Positions 16,998 through 25,362 of a DNA stretch of 60,596 nt are shown one piece after another. The notes below the pieces were generated by a model. The model saw only the letters and a list, made by a program, of their open reading frames with translations. It had not been told where the DNA came from and did no database searches. Origin of the DNA: a virus. Position 1 is the first letter of the stretch, and each line of letters starts with the position of its first letter. The translations under genes were made by a program, and so were the position numbers. The stretch is taken from positions 1-60,596 of the IMG/VR virus record IMGVR_UViG_3300009183_000103; one strand, given 5' to 3'.

Positions 16998-18358
16998 AAT
17001 GTATTATACCATTCGGCTAGTTGTGGGAATGTATGTCTAAAGTCTTTACCACGGCGTTGATCATATTGTTCATAAAAGTTCTTAAAGTCACGTTGCAGGA
17101 TACTGTTTGTCATAGCACCGCTGTGTGGGCTGACAACTTCTTTCAAATAACTAACTAATCTACCAATTTGGTTAATTTCAAACTCGTGTAATACATCTAC
17201 ACTAAGATCACCAAGCGGAATTAATTGTCTAATACATTCTTCACGCACCTCTAAAGGTAATATCAATGGGCTTTGAAAACTAGGAAAGCGTAGAATATTT
17301 AGACTAAAGTTAATCGCATCTTTGCCATATTTCTTCTTAAGTTCAACAATACTCCACAGGAACTCTGGTAGACTTATCAAGCATAGTGCGTTTATGGTAC
17401 ACATGACATGTAGGCCACGCAGTTTACCACTAGCCAATAAGTAAGAAAGATTGCTAGTCCATTGATCCCAATCCAGGCCATCACGAATATATATTGCGTG
17501 TTGACCAATGCTTTCGTTGCTTGTATACAGATCCAATTTAATACCTTCTGTGGCATCTAATAACCTTTCTAATTTATCTTGTTCAAATCCTAGGTTGCTG
17601 TTTATAGCAAGCCGTGTTTTACTCTCGCCTCGGTGATCTTTGAACCATTCGATGAGCCGCCAGGTGTATCCTGACATAAGTGGCTCTCCTCCTGTGATCC
17701 GTAGTTCCTTAAGCGTTTTGTGTAGGTCTGATTCCCACCATTTGAAGAAGGCTTCAACGTATGGATTAACGTCAGTGATAGTATAAAGTTGGCTACTGTC
17801 ATGAGTGTGAGTAAAATGATTGCGACCGTCGGAAACCAGATTGGTATATGGTCCATTACGATGAATGTCACGAACCCAAGTAGTGCTGAAAGCAGGATTG
17901 CAATAGCTGCAAGCAAACTGACAAGTGCGATCGAAAGCAATTTCCAAGGTTTGTAGGTTAACGTCTTGTTCTGGTGGAGTATTGAAAGCTTCATCTAGGT
18001 CTTTATCCTCATAAATTACTGTTTTATAAACACGGTCACTGATAATTTCATCAGACGCATCTTCTCTGTCTGCCATATCCTCAATCTTCCAGCAGTATTC
18101 ACACCCGCTTGGCCTTAGGCCATCTTGCATCAATGCACGATCATTTTTCTTTTCACGTGTATTGTGTAATGCTCGAGGATTTGCTATTACCTGTTCTACA
18201 CTTACCTGATGTGGTAATGGGTGGTGACAACTGGTAGTCTGCCCACTGCCTAACCATATGGTAGCGTTATACCATTTGGCACCGCAGAAGCTTGTTGACT
18301 TAATGTCAATCACTCTGCGTTTGTATCCTAAATCGGTTTCGTTATGGAGTTTCGGCAT
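16994..18358 (-). CDS. Radical SAM protein, CQFACSYC subgroup
   Basis: 454 residues. Cys146, 150 and 153 form the SAM cluster (CQFACSYC, then NPAFSTTW), and GGEP occurs in LRITGGEPLMSG. Pre-core cysteines are C25 (FCGAKW), C44 in SCHHPLPH (a His replaces the second Cys of the CC pair seen in other copies) and C86xxC89. The C-terminus is YDQRRGKDFRHTFPQLAEW. With the next gene upstream it forms a distinct pair sharing CxAKW, SCxHP and YDQRRG, presumably a duplication with divided roles. Confidence 0.9.
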   Translation of the reverse strand: MPKLHNETDLGYKRRVIDIKSTSFCGAKWYNATIWLGSGQTTSCHHPLPHQVSVEQVIANPRALHNTREKKNDRALMQDGLRPSGCEYCWKIEDMADREDASDEIISDRVYKTVIYEDKDLDEAFNTPPEQDVNLQTLEIAFDRTCQFACSYCNPAFSTTWVRDIHRNGPYTNLVSDGRNHFTHTHDSSQLYTITDVNPYVEAFFKWWESDLHKTLKELRITGGEPLMSGYTWRLIEWFKDHRGESKTRLAINSNLGFEQDKLERLLDATEGIKLDLYTSNESIGQHAIYIRDGLDWDQWTSNLSYLLASGKLRGLHVMCTINALCLISLPEFLWSIVELKKKYGKDAINFSLNILRFPSFQSPLILPLEVREECIRQLIPLGDLSVDVLHEFEINQIGRLVSYLKEVVSPHSGAMTNSILQRDFKNFYEQYDQRRGKDFRHTFPQLAEWYNTL

Positions 18359-19733
18359 GCCACTTACACTCCTGCCAAAACTCTTTCATTTGCGGGAAGG
18401 TTTGTTCAAAACTTAAACCTCGACGTTGATCATATTCATGGAAGAAACGATAAAAGTCAGCACGTGTGTCATGTAGATACTTCTCACTTAACTTTTTGCC
18501 TTTTTTCATCCAATCAATATCTCGATGTAAACGTTGGATTTCATAATCTTTAAATCCATCATAGCGACCGCTGCCTTCTTCTAAGCGATGTAATTCCATC
18601 CATTTAGCAACATTTTCTAAAATGCGTACATAACTTTCTGGAAGTATCTGTAGACTTTGCCAACTTGGCGTTCTCAACACAGGAGTATCAAACCAAACAC
18701 GTTGATAGGTAGTACTGTATAACTTACGCAACTCTAAGATGTGTTCTAATAGACGTTGTAGTCCCAAGATACTAAGATTATTCATTGTGATGATATAGGT
18801 CAAGCTATTACGATTAGGCACTTCAGTTAGGTAACGATGTACATAGGCTTGATTGCGTTGGAATTCTAATCCATCGCGGATATATTCAGCATGTTCAGCG
18901 ATGCCTGTATCTAAACTTACATACTGCATGAAGTGTTCTATCTTAGTACCTGTACATAAGTCTTTAACTTTAGCAATATATTTTACAAACAAGTCTTCTG
19001 GGACGCTAAAATTACTTGTAACGTCAACGTGTAAATCGCTCTTAGGTGCAGCCAGAATATAATCAAATACACGATGCGTATTCTTATCCATAAGAGGTTC
19101 GCCACCCGTCATACGGAAGTGTTTAAGACTACCATATAGCTCAGGCCACCAACGCCAGAATGCTTCTACATAGGGATTGTTCTCACGCACAGGAATAGGT
19201 TGGCGGCGGCCTTTGAAATGCATGGGATCGTTGTGTGGACTCTTTGTAGGATATGCTCCCCAACGGTCAATATCCTTGCCCCATTCAGTTGAAAACTGCG
19301 GGCTACAATAACTACATGCTAGATTACACCCATGACTAAAGTTTACTTCAACATAACTTGGAGTAACATCTGCGTCCCATGGTAGATCTTTGATTTCATC
19401 GTAATGACTAGCGGCCCAAGGCTCGCCACTACGATAATGGCGATCACTTAAATGTCCAGCATCTTCCATATTCCAGCAATAGTTACATTCTTTAGGACGC
19501 TCGCTGTTGAGCATCTTTTTACGTTGTTCTTTCTTATATGCTGTGTTATGTAAGGCACTAGGGTGAAACTCCAATGGGTGTACATCAATCTCATGCAATG
19601 GAGGATGGTAACAACTGTTATTAAGTCCTGTTGGTAAGTGTAGGCTTACCTGTTGCCATTTGGCTAGACATAATGCAGGACCTAACTTGTCTTTCATCTC
19701 CTCTGCCGCTGTCATAAATGTACTTTTACTCAC
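18342..19733 (-). CDS. Radical SAM protein, CNLACSYC subgroup
   Basis: 463 residues. The SAM cluster CNLACSYC has Cys136, 140 and 143, followed by SPQFSTEWGKD; GGEP is in FRMTGGEPLMDKNTH. Pre-core residues are C22 (CLAKW), C41 in NSCYHPPLH and C83xxC86. The end DQRRGLSFEQTFPQMKEFW matches the downstream paralogue at 16994-18358. It overlaps the glycosyltransferase-like gene by 8 bases, placing radical chemistry and sugar transfer in one transcript. Confidence 0.9.
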   Translation of the reverse strand: MSKSTFMTAAEEMKDKLGPALCLAKWQQVSLHLPTGLNNSCYHPPLHEIDVHPLEFHPSALHNTAYKKEQRKKMLNSERPKECNYCWNMEDAGHLSDRHYRSGEPWAASHYDEIKDLPWDADVTPSYVEVNFSHGCNLACSYCSPQFSTEWGKDIDRWGAYPTKSPHNDPMHFKGRRQPIPVRENNPYVEAFWRWWPELYGSLKHFRMTGGEPLMDKNTHRVFDYILAAPKSDLHVDVTSNFSVPEDLFVKYIAKVKDLCTGTKIEHFMQYVSLDTGIAEHAEYIRDGLEFQRNQAYVHRYLTEVPNRNSLTYIITMNNLSILGLQRLLEHILELRKLYSTTYQRVWFDTPVLRTPSWQSLQILPESYVRILENVAKWMELHRLEEGSGRYDGFKDYEIQRLHRDIDWMKKGKKLSEKYLHDTRADFYRFFHEYDQRRGLSFEQTFPQMKEFWQECKWHAETP

Positions 19734-20619
19734 GTTCCATTACTCCTTGATTTTTAAACACACTCTTATAGTGATGTTTAAAGAATTTACTTTCTTCTGC
19801 GTCCATGTCTACGATAGGTAGACTTAATTTTTGCCTTAAAATATTTCCAATACTGGTACAATTATCTGGTTCGTGGTCTTTAAATTCTTTCCATAGTATG
19901 GCTAACTTATCAAAGTCTTGTACATCACGATAATCCCAATTATTCAGCATGGTCATCCAGGTGCCTAACCTGGCTCCATATATACTCCAAAAGCCATTTT
20001 CTACATCTGCGCCCACTGATTGCCAAATACACAAATGATCGTAGTTGCGATTATGTACACGAACTTCAAAGTCTACCAGACCTGGCTTACGACCACGATC
20101 CAAACACATCTTAACTCCTTCACGAAATCCGGCGCGCCATGCTTGGAATGGTGTTGCATTAGGATATGTGGTACTATAGCAATCGTGCATGGCCCAATAA
20201 TCCGGATAAAAACAAAATTCTACATCATTGGCTTCTGTACCATCTGTGTTCTCATGTGTCTTCATAGCATAGACGAATTCTTTAGTCCAGCAACTTAGTC
20301 CACCGTTGCCATACATCAATCCATTTATTGTATTACGTGCCTTCCATCGGAATACTTTATTGCTGGAATCTTTATCTAACTTTAACTGTAGATTAAAAAA
20401 TTCTGCGTCAGGAATATTATCACCGTCAATCAATAAGAAACGGTCTGTGGTGCTAGCATCTGCTGCGGCTTTATGTGCGGCATCACTGCCTTTAATGCCA
20501 TCTACACGTTGAGCCCAGGGCACCATGTTTTGTATCTGTATCCAAGTTTCTTCTTTCCTAGGTTCATCATAACTCAGATATATACAATCTAAGTCTGCTA
20601 TATCAATTAATTGTGTCAT
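19726..20619 (-). CDS. Glycosyltransferase-like protein with DGDN motif
   Basis: 297 residues. The start DLDCIYLSYDEP, a helix HKAAADASTTDRFLLIDGDN with a DxD-type motif at D65-G-D67, and RNTINGLMYGNGGLSCW are consistent with a GT-A fold that uses a metal-bound nucleotide sugar. The later FCFYPDYWAMHDC and AFREGVKM blocks are also conserved in the C-terminal half of the protein at 4334-5635. Family members I recall from T4-like aquatic phages are annotated only as glycosyltransferase-like. Donor and acceptor are unknown. Confidence 0.65.
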   Translation of the reverse strand: MTQLIDIADLDCIYLSYDEPRKEETWIQIQNMVPWAQRVDGIKGSDAAHKAAADASTTDRFLLIDGDNIPDAEFFNLQLKLDKDSSNKVFRWKARNTINGLMYGNGGLSCWTKEFVYAMKTHENTDGTEANDVEFCFYPDYWAMHDCYSTTYPNATPFQAWRAGFREGVKMCLDRGRKPGLVDFEVRVHNRNYDHLCIWQSVGADVENGFWSIYGARLGTWMTMLNNWDYRDVQDFDKLAILWKEFKDHEPDNCTSIGNILRQKLSLPIVDMDAEESKFFKHHYKSVFKNQGVMERE

Positions 20620-20959
20620 AATATTCTACATCCAAATATGTTTCATTTGATTCCAATACCAAACCTGCATGATGTTTAACTACAGCATATCCATGATTAC
20701 TTTTCTTTAATTTTACACGAATTCCCAGGTCAATTGCAATCTTTTCAAGACATTTTCTTTGTACGTTTACCTTATATTGGTAATAATGATCATATAGATT
20801 CCTGTCAACAACCAAATACTGTGTATCTTTTGGGTGTTGTTGCATAGTACACATAGTAATCCTACCTGTATCGTCATAGTGTATACGATATTCGAATGGT
20901 TCTGGTGTCACTGCACCAAAACTCGCAAGAGCTTGATTAAATTCTTCTTCCCAACTCAT
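20603..20959 (-). CDS. Conserved phage protein of unknown function (118 aa)
   Basis: 118 residues. The start at 20959 (MSWEEEFNQALASFG) is preferred over ATG 20974, because GGGGAA sits at the right distance upstream. The pattern EYRIHYDDTGRITMCTMQQH, YLVVDRNLYDHYY and NHGYAVVKHHAGLVLE resembles, from memory, a small protein that recurs near fibre and glycosylation genes of marine T4-like phages. It has no catalytic motif, is probably beta-rich and is cytoplasmic. It overlaps both neighbours. Confidence 0.75.
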   Translation of the reverse strand: MSWEEEFNQALASFGAVTPEPFEYRIHYDDTGRITMCTMQQHPKDTQYLVVDRNLYDHYYQYKVNVQRKCLEKIAIDLGIRVKLKKSNHGYAVVKHHAGLVLESNETYLDVEYYDTIN

Positions 20960-21800
20960 CTTTATATTCCCCAATCAACTCATCTGTTATCCAAGATTTT
21001 TCTTGATAATGCAAAGGATGATATTGATTAATATTGTTAATGCGCACCATCGGCAAATCTGTTTCACACATTACAGAGTCAACCCACTGTGATTGCTGAC
21101 TAAATCCGTTTATTAAAGGCTTCATATGCACAAAATTAATAAAATCTACTCCAGGTAGTGTGCATTTTTCTATTCCTAAAATTTTAGCAGCCAGAGCGTA
21201 GACTACATCTGTAGTAGCATCATTATCTCTACAATTAATCAATACGTGATCCCTAATGTGATCCCAATGTTTATATATTAATCTAGCATGATTAAAAAAG
21301 TTAGCCGATTCTTGACTATAGCGAAAATACATAAGTCCATTGTATACGTCAGGCAATTCATTATCTTCAAACACTTGCCTATATGCACGACTTGGACTTA
21401 GTTGCTGTAGATAATTTCTACAGCCTTGACTTAAAACTATATTACGTAATCTGAATGTATTCCACCAATGCTCTATGCTTCGAGTAAAAATTAAATCACT
21501 TTCTAGTTTAATAGTTTCCTTAAATGGTGTTAGATAAAACGCCTGCCATTCATTGGATAGTTTCCATTCACTGTGTTTAGCGTGATCTTCATCTAAAACT
21601 ATCACATAGTCAAATACTTTGCGATGCTGATCTTGTATTTGTTCATTTGTGTTAGCATCAACTATCACAGCGTATTCACTGCCAGGCATGGTTAATTTAA
21701 TGCTCATGGCTTGAACATAAGCTAATCGTAGATAATCAACAGTACTGTTCTGAGCAATAGTTAAAAATCCCTGGTGACTTTGATGTGCTAGCTTACGCAT
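20937..21800 (-). CDS. Glycosyltransferase-like protein (GT-A type)
   Basis: 287 residues. The pattern resembles GT8-type or related transferases: an N-terminal strand then DYLRLAYVQAMSIKL, a strand EYAVIVDAN, and FKETIKLESDLIF (about 93-105) with an acidic S-D pair at the place of DxD. YNGLMYFRY follows, and HMKPLINGFS near the end. It is a sister of the next gene upstream (same order: DY-x-x-LA, then P-[YF]-x-E-T, then SD). It is probably a cytoplasmic sugar transferase; the acceptor is unknown. Confidence 0.62.
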   Translation of the reverse strand: MRKLAHQSHQGFLTIAQNSTVDYLRLAYVQAMSIKLTMPGSEYAVIVDANTNEQIQDQHRKVFDYVIVLDEDHAKHSEWKLSNEWQAFYLTPFKETIKLESDLIFTRSIEHWWNTFRLRNIVLSQGCRNYLQQLSPSRAYRQVFEDNELPDVYNGLMYFRYSQESANFFNHARLIYKHWDHIRDHVLINCRDNDATTDVVYALAAKILGIEKCTLPGVDFINFVHMKPLINGFSQQSQWVDSVMCETDLPMVRINNINQYHPLHYQEKSWITDELIGEYKDELGRRI

Positions 21801-22564
21801 ATAGAATTAATAAAATCTTTGAAATTGTCACTCAGTAAATAATCTTTGTCCATTATATGTATGTTTTGTCTAGGTATTATGTAGGCTCGATCCTTTTCTT
21901 TGATTGTTATCATTCCGTGCTTAACTGCCATCGATTTAACTACTTCAGTAAATGTCAGCATAGGCCAAGGGATACCTCGATCTAGTGTTTGATCATACCC
22001 ATTTAATATGTTATCAGCGATAGTGAACGCATAGTCATTTCTAAAACTAGAATAATTTATTTGATAAAGGTTGCAATAGTAATTATAATTTCGTTGTATG
22101 CGACCGACTAGTTCAAATAACATTTTGGTCTTATTTGTTTTCCTAAATAATACTGCGGTAGCCCATTGATATGGCAATCCATACGGTCCCATGCGATCGG
22201 GCCAGCTACCAGATTGGCTATAGTTATGGGTCATGATACGATAATCAAATTCTTGCTCAAACAATTTTAATAGATTCTGATCTAACATAAGATAATCACT
22301 GTCAATTAACAGTGTTTCATCATACGGGCTCAATTTATATGCACAGTAACGATCTCCATTACGCCAAGTTGTCCCTTTACCAGGTTTAGTGTTGATTAAG
22401 GTATTTGTGATATCATTATCTGATATGATAGTAACAGGTAATCCTAGCGTATGTGCAATTAATCGTGCTGAACGTCTGGCTAGTTTAACGTAATCAGTTT
22501 GTTCAGTATTAAACGCAAACAGTAGAACTCCTCTAGACTTTTCTTGTGTGTTTAAGATTGTCAT
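21788..22564 (-). CDS. Glycosyltransferase-like protein with DSD motif
   Basis: 258 residues. The layout is GVLLFAFNTEQTDYVKLARR, LPVTIISDND, then YDETLLIDSDYL with a clear DxD motif at D88-S-D90, and YQWATAVLFRK. The DxD strand after a long N-terminal Rossmann-like half fits GT-A transferases of the GT8/stationary nucleotide-sugar type. It is paralogous to the downstream gene. The start lies 32 bases inside the first gene of the cassette. Active-site motifs look more intact than in its sister. Confidence 0.65.
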   Translation of the reverse strand: MTILNTQEKSRGVLLFAFNTEQTDYVKLARRSARLIAHTLGLPVTIISDNDITNTLINTKPGKGTTWRNGDRYCAYKLSPYDETLLIDSDYLMLDQNLLKLFEQEFDYRIMTHNYSQSGSWPDRMGPYGLPYQWATAVLFRKTNKTKMLFELVGRIQRNYNYYCNLYQINYSSFRNDYAFTIADNILNGYDQTLDRGIPWPMLTFTEVVKSMAVKHGMITIKEKDRAYIIPRQNIHIMDKDYLLSDNFKDFINSICVS

Positions 22565-22847
22565 GTTGGATATGCCAAGAATTCATAACCATCTGATAAT
22601 GTTGCTTAGACAGTGTTAAAAATTCTGCTCGATTGATTTTAATTGGATTTTGATATGTATCTTCTAGGAACAGTTCATCTGTGTCCCAGCTATTTAGAAA
22701 TGCGATAAGTTCTGGCGAAACCTTAAATAAACCTCCATTATAAGGAACCTGTAGATCTGTTTGGATTTTTTCTCTCAAGATACGTTTGTTTACTTGGTAG
22801 TCAGTGGCTAATCGAATTTCATTCGTAATTTGTTCTAGATCGCTCAT
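22533..22847 (-). CDS. Conserved phage protein, first gene of the late accessory cassette (104 aa)
   Basis: 104 residues starting at ATG 22847. An ATG at 22946 would add 33 residues, but these would be encoded by the terminator. GATAAATA lies exactly five bases upstream of ATG 22847, with no SD. The blocks EIRLATDYQVNKRILREKIQ, VPYNGGLFKVSPELIAFL and LEDTYQNPIKINRAEFL resemble a small protein I recall from other marine T4-like phages, function unknown. It is helical and cytoplasmic. Its position makes it the lead gene of the 21-gene overlapping run. Confidence 0.78.
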   Translation of the reverse strand: MSDLEQITNEIRLATDYQVNKRILREKIQTDLQVPYNGGLFKVSPELIAFLNSWDTDELFLEDTYQNPIKINRAEFLTLSKQHYQMVMNSWHIQHDNLKHTRKV

Positions 22848-22852
22848 GCAGC

Positions 22853-22860
22853 TATTTATC
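22853..22860 (-). promoter_or_regulatory. T4-late-type promoter motif GATAAATA for the accessory cassette
   Basis: On the minus strand the 8-mer GATAAATA is followed by five bases (GCTGC) and then the ATG at 22847. T4 late promoters carry TATAAATA about 13 to 6 bases before the start of transcription, so +1 would be the A of ATG. It is the only such motif I found for the whole 4334-22847 gene run. Confidence 0.6.
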
Positions 22861-22877
22861 GGCCTAAAATTTAACCT

Positions 22878-22907
22878 AAAAAAAAAGCACTCTAGAGGAG
22901 TGCTTTT
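22878..22907 (-). terminator. Rho-independent terminator between virion genes and accessory cassette
   Basis: A perfect 6-bp stem (GCACTC / GAGTGC, 22887-22892 with 22898-22903), extended by A/T pairs, has a five-base loop. On the minus strand it is followed by nine T residues (22886 down to 22878). It lies just after the stop of the fibre gene at 22922-23875 and just before the cassette's late promoter, so it separates the two transcription units. Confidence 0.88.
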
Positions 22908-22921
22908 ATATAATTTGTATT

Positions 22922-23875
22922 TTAAGTTATTCCGATAACACCCCAAGTGTTGGCTAAGAATGTAGTTTCTGGAAGGATAATATCAACTCGTGTTGTAACC
23001 GTAACGTTGACCGCATCATTGAAGTTTGAATTAGTCTGTGCTGGTTGAGCTGTTGCTAGGGTAAATGTGATTGTTGATCCTTGATCTCTATTAGAACCTT
23101 GCGGACCATTGGTGCTGACATCCAATCTTAGCCAATCAACGGTATAAGTGTAAGTTGCACTGCTAGATGTTAAATTAGCGTATGTGGTTGGGGTAGTACT
23201 TAAACTAAAATATCCCGCACTCGAATTACTGCTGTTAAGCGTGCCACTAGAACCGGTGCGTGCTGTGTCTGTTTGAGCTCCTACTATTGCGCCACCTAGA
23301 TTAGTTTGGAATAGTGTTACATAGTCACCACTGCGACTTGTAGCATTATTGTTTGTTGCAGTAATCACTAATTGCAGTCTACCGCCTGCATTAAAGAAAT
23401 AACGAGCGGCATCACCCCCACTAGCGAATGTCACTGTCCTACTTGTGGTAAATGTCTTAAATGTTGTAGAATCAGCATATGATTGTGAAGCAGTAAAGTT
23501 TGCTCCAGTAACAGTTGATCCTTGGCTACCCCAATTCCTGTGATTTGTAGCTACGTTACTAACTGCTGATGCTACGTTTGCAAAATAGGTAATAGTTGCG
23601 CCTGCGGTAATACCGATATTAGATCCCGAAGCTAATCTTGCGCCTGCAGCATATTGGTGACCGAGAGTCTGATTTACTGTGTAAACTAATCCTGCCCATT
23701 GTGTAGCTGTCACTAGAGATGATGCTGACACACTTGCGATTTGCGTGGTTGTTTGGCCATATCCCCATTCGGCGCTACCTGTACCCCAAACATAAGCGAT
23801 ATTGCCGGCGACGGTAGTTTGTGCTAGACCATTATAATCTGTTGCTGCTATTAACCCACCAGATGCGTATGCCAT
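22922..23875 (-). CDS. Virion structural protein, probable fibre/appendage (317 aa)
   Basis: 317 residues, rich in Thr, Ser, Ala, Gly and Asn, as expected for a beta-structured virion appendage. The N-terminus MAYASGGLIAATDYNGLA is a pattern I know from structural proteins of marine T4-like phages, followed by WGYGQTT and a central QSYADSTTFKTF region. There is no enzyme motif. It is translated from AGGATAG upstream and is the last gene before the terminator, so it is the promoter-distal end of the fibre module. The role in attachment is inference. Confidence 0.72.
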   Translation of the reverse strand: MAYASGGLIAATDYNGLAQTTVAGNIAYVWGTGSAEWGYGQTTTQIASVSASSLVTATQWAGLVYTVNQTLGHQYAAGARLASGSNIGITAGATITYFANVASAVSNVATNHRNWGSQGSTVTGANFTASQSYADSTTFKTFTTSRTVTFASGGDAARYFFNAGGRLQLVITATNNNATSRSGDYVTLFQTNLGGAIVGAQTDTARTGSSGTLNSSNSSAGYFSLSTTPTTYANLTSSSATYTYTVDWLRLDVSTNGPQGSNRDQGSTITFTLATAQPAQTNSNFNDAVNVTVTTRVDIILPETTFLANTWGVIGIT

Positions 23876-23889
23876 TTTTCTATCCTATT

Positions 23890-25326
23890 TTAACTATTTA
23901 GCTTGACTATGGCTTCTACTATACCTTCGCCTGCTGTTCTTTTATCTTGTAAGCTACGTCCAATGACGTTAAATGCTGTAATTTCTGCGCGACTAGCTGA
24001 TCTAGCCAGGCCAGCACCTGCTGAAACTAATCGATCACCTTTACGCACAGTGCCCGTTACACGCACAGGAACACGTCCTTGCACCGCTACAGCTGGGTGA
24101 GTCGCGTCATTTCCGGCATCACCATTCATTAAGAATGCAGCACGAGTGCTAACGACACCAAATACATCTTCTGTCAGATCTTCGGCAGCCGCTGTAATTT
24201 CTTTAGCACCGCCCAATGCTACCACTGTGCCTGCTGGATATGCAGAATCTGATTCAAAACGTTCTGCCAAGTCAGCGTATTGTGCTGTGATTGCTTGACC
24301 ACGGAATGTTGTAGCCCATACGTTAGCAAAGCTCAATACACTAGATCCAATGCTGATAGCATTGGCACTGCTTGGTAAGATTGAACCAGCAACGATAGTC
24401 GTATTAGCCACTGTTAAAGAACTACCAACTGCTAGATTACCTATTAGACTTGCGGCTCTACTCGAAGCTGCTAGTGTTAAGATAGCTGTTTGGACCCCGT
24501 TTGAATTAACGTCGAAACGTATATTTTTGTTGTTTGTTGTTTCTTGGACTACTGCCACAGAGCCTGAGCTTGCATCTAATACCAAGTCACTACCAATAGT
24601 TGCGCCACCACCTAGAGTTAACGCACCCGTAGTAGTTTGTGGAGTATCTTTAAGCAAGAATTGGCTAGCTGTATAGCCGCCTAATGTGCTAGCACCTGTT
24701 GTAGCACCTGTAAACTGTGCACCAGTTAATGTGCTGGCACTGATTAAGTTAAGTCCTGGAATAATAGTACTGAACCCAGAAATCGCTGTCTGCGGAGTAA
24801 ATGTTGCATCTTTACTTAGGATAGCGATAGCACTATTACTGATATAAAATTTAACTACTACATGACTAGCTGAACTGGTATCTAGTATCGTTTCAACTAC
24901 AGCACCTGATGTACCTGCTGTTGATGTATATGATGGTCCGATAGTGATCCAGGCTGAACCTGACCATACTTTTAACTGTGCATTAGTCGTATCCCACCAA
25001 ATATCACCAGTAACGCTAATTGCGGCGCTAGGTGCTGTTGATGATGTTATCGAACTAGAAATTGGTTTCCATACATTAGTATCAGCATTGTATACCTTTA
25101 GGATATCGTTGACATTGTCGTACCAAAGTTGGCCTGTTAAAGGTTGATTTGGTGGTGTGCTGTTAGAGAAGTTCTCTAGGTGTTGTATGTAGTTTTCGTT
25201 AAGGAAAATACCATAACCAGCATAGTTTTTACCAATTAAGGTAATACTAGTTGCTGTGGTATTTACGGTACCGTCTGCCACTGTAGCTATGACCGCACCT
25301 GCTGTTGTAGTAACTGTATATGCCAT
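23890..25326 (-). CDS. Tail fibre-like protein with C-terminal ADLAERFESD domain (478 aa)
   Basis: 478 residues. The N-terminal domain (NYAGYGIFLNENYIQHLENF, then PLTGQLWYDN and VWKPI) is shared with the proteins at 26223 and 27520 and probably anchors to the virion. The middle is repetitive beta-rich sequence with AQFTGATTGAS. The last roughly 120 residues (QYADLAERFESDSAYPAGTV, FGVVSTRAAFLMN, VPVRVTGTVRKGDRL) match a C-terminal fibre domain common in T4-like and other phages, likely for trimer assembly or host contact. Only this copy of the three carries that end. Confidence 0.8.
   Translation of the reverse strand: MAYTVTTTAGAVIATVADGTVNTTATSITLIGKNYAGYGIFLNENYIQHLENFSNSTPPNQPLTGQLWYDNVNDILKVYNADTNVWKPISSSITSSTAPSAAISVTGDIWWDTTNAQLKVWSGSAWITIGPSYTSTAGTSGAVVETILDTSSASHVVVKFYISNSAIAILSKDATFTPQTAISGFSTIIPGLNLISASTLTGAQFTGATTGASTLGGYTASQFLLKDTPQTTTGALTLGGGATIGSDLVLDASSGSVAVVQETTNNKNIRFDVNSNGVQTAILTLAASSRAASLIGNLAVGSSLTVANTTIVAGSILPSSANAISIGSSVLSFANVWATTFRGQAITAQYADLAERFESDSAYPAGTVVALGGAKEITAAAEDLTEDVFGVVSTRAAFLMNGDAGNDATHPAVAVQGRVPVRVTGTVRKGDRLVSAGAGLARSASRAEITAFNVIGRSLQDKRTAGEGIVEAIVKLNS
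24716..24737. repeat. 22-bp identical repeat, copy 1 (fibre gene)
   Basis: These 22 bases are identical to 26890-26911 in the paralogous fibre gene and encode the shared segment around STLTGAQF. Flanking bases are also nearly identical. Such short identity between paralogues could support recombination between fibre genes. Confidence 0.85.
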
Positions 25327-25336
25327 TTTTCTAACC

Positions 25337-25358
25337 TATTTATATTATATTATTTATC
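25337..25358 (-). promoter_or_regulatory. Double T4-late-type motif (GATAAATA and TATAAATA)
   Basis: On the minus strand GATAAATA (25358-25351) is followed six bases later by TATAAATA (25344-25337), upstream of the ATG at 25326. The first would start transcription at about 25345, giving a leader of about 19 bases with TAGGTTAG as SD. The second would start at about 25331. Confidence 0.6.
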
Positions 25359-25362
25359 ACTG

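Noticed and set aside
17602-17994. Minus-strand 130-codon frame with about three hydrophobic segments (holin-like), nested in another radical SAM gene
   Set aside because: It has the same relative frame as the nested frame at 11699-11947, so it is best explained by codon composition of the real gene. It would need ribosome profiling to be taken seriously.
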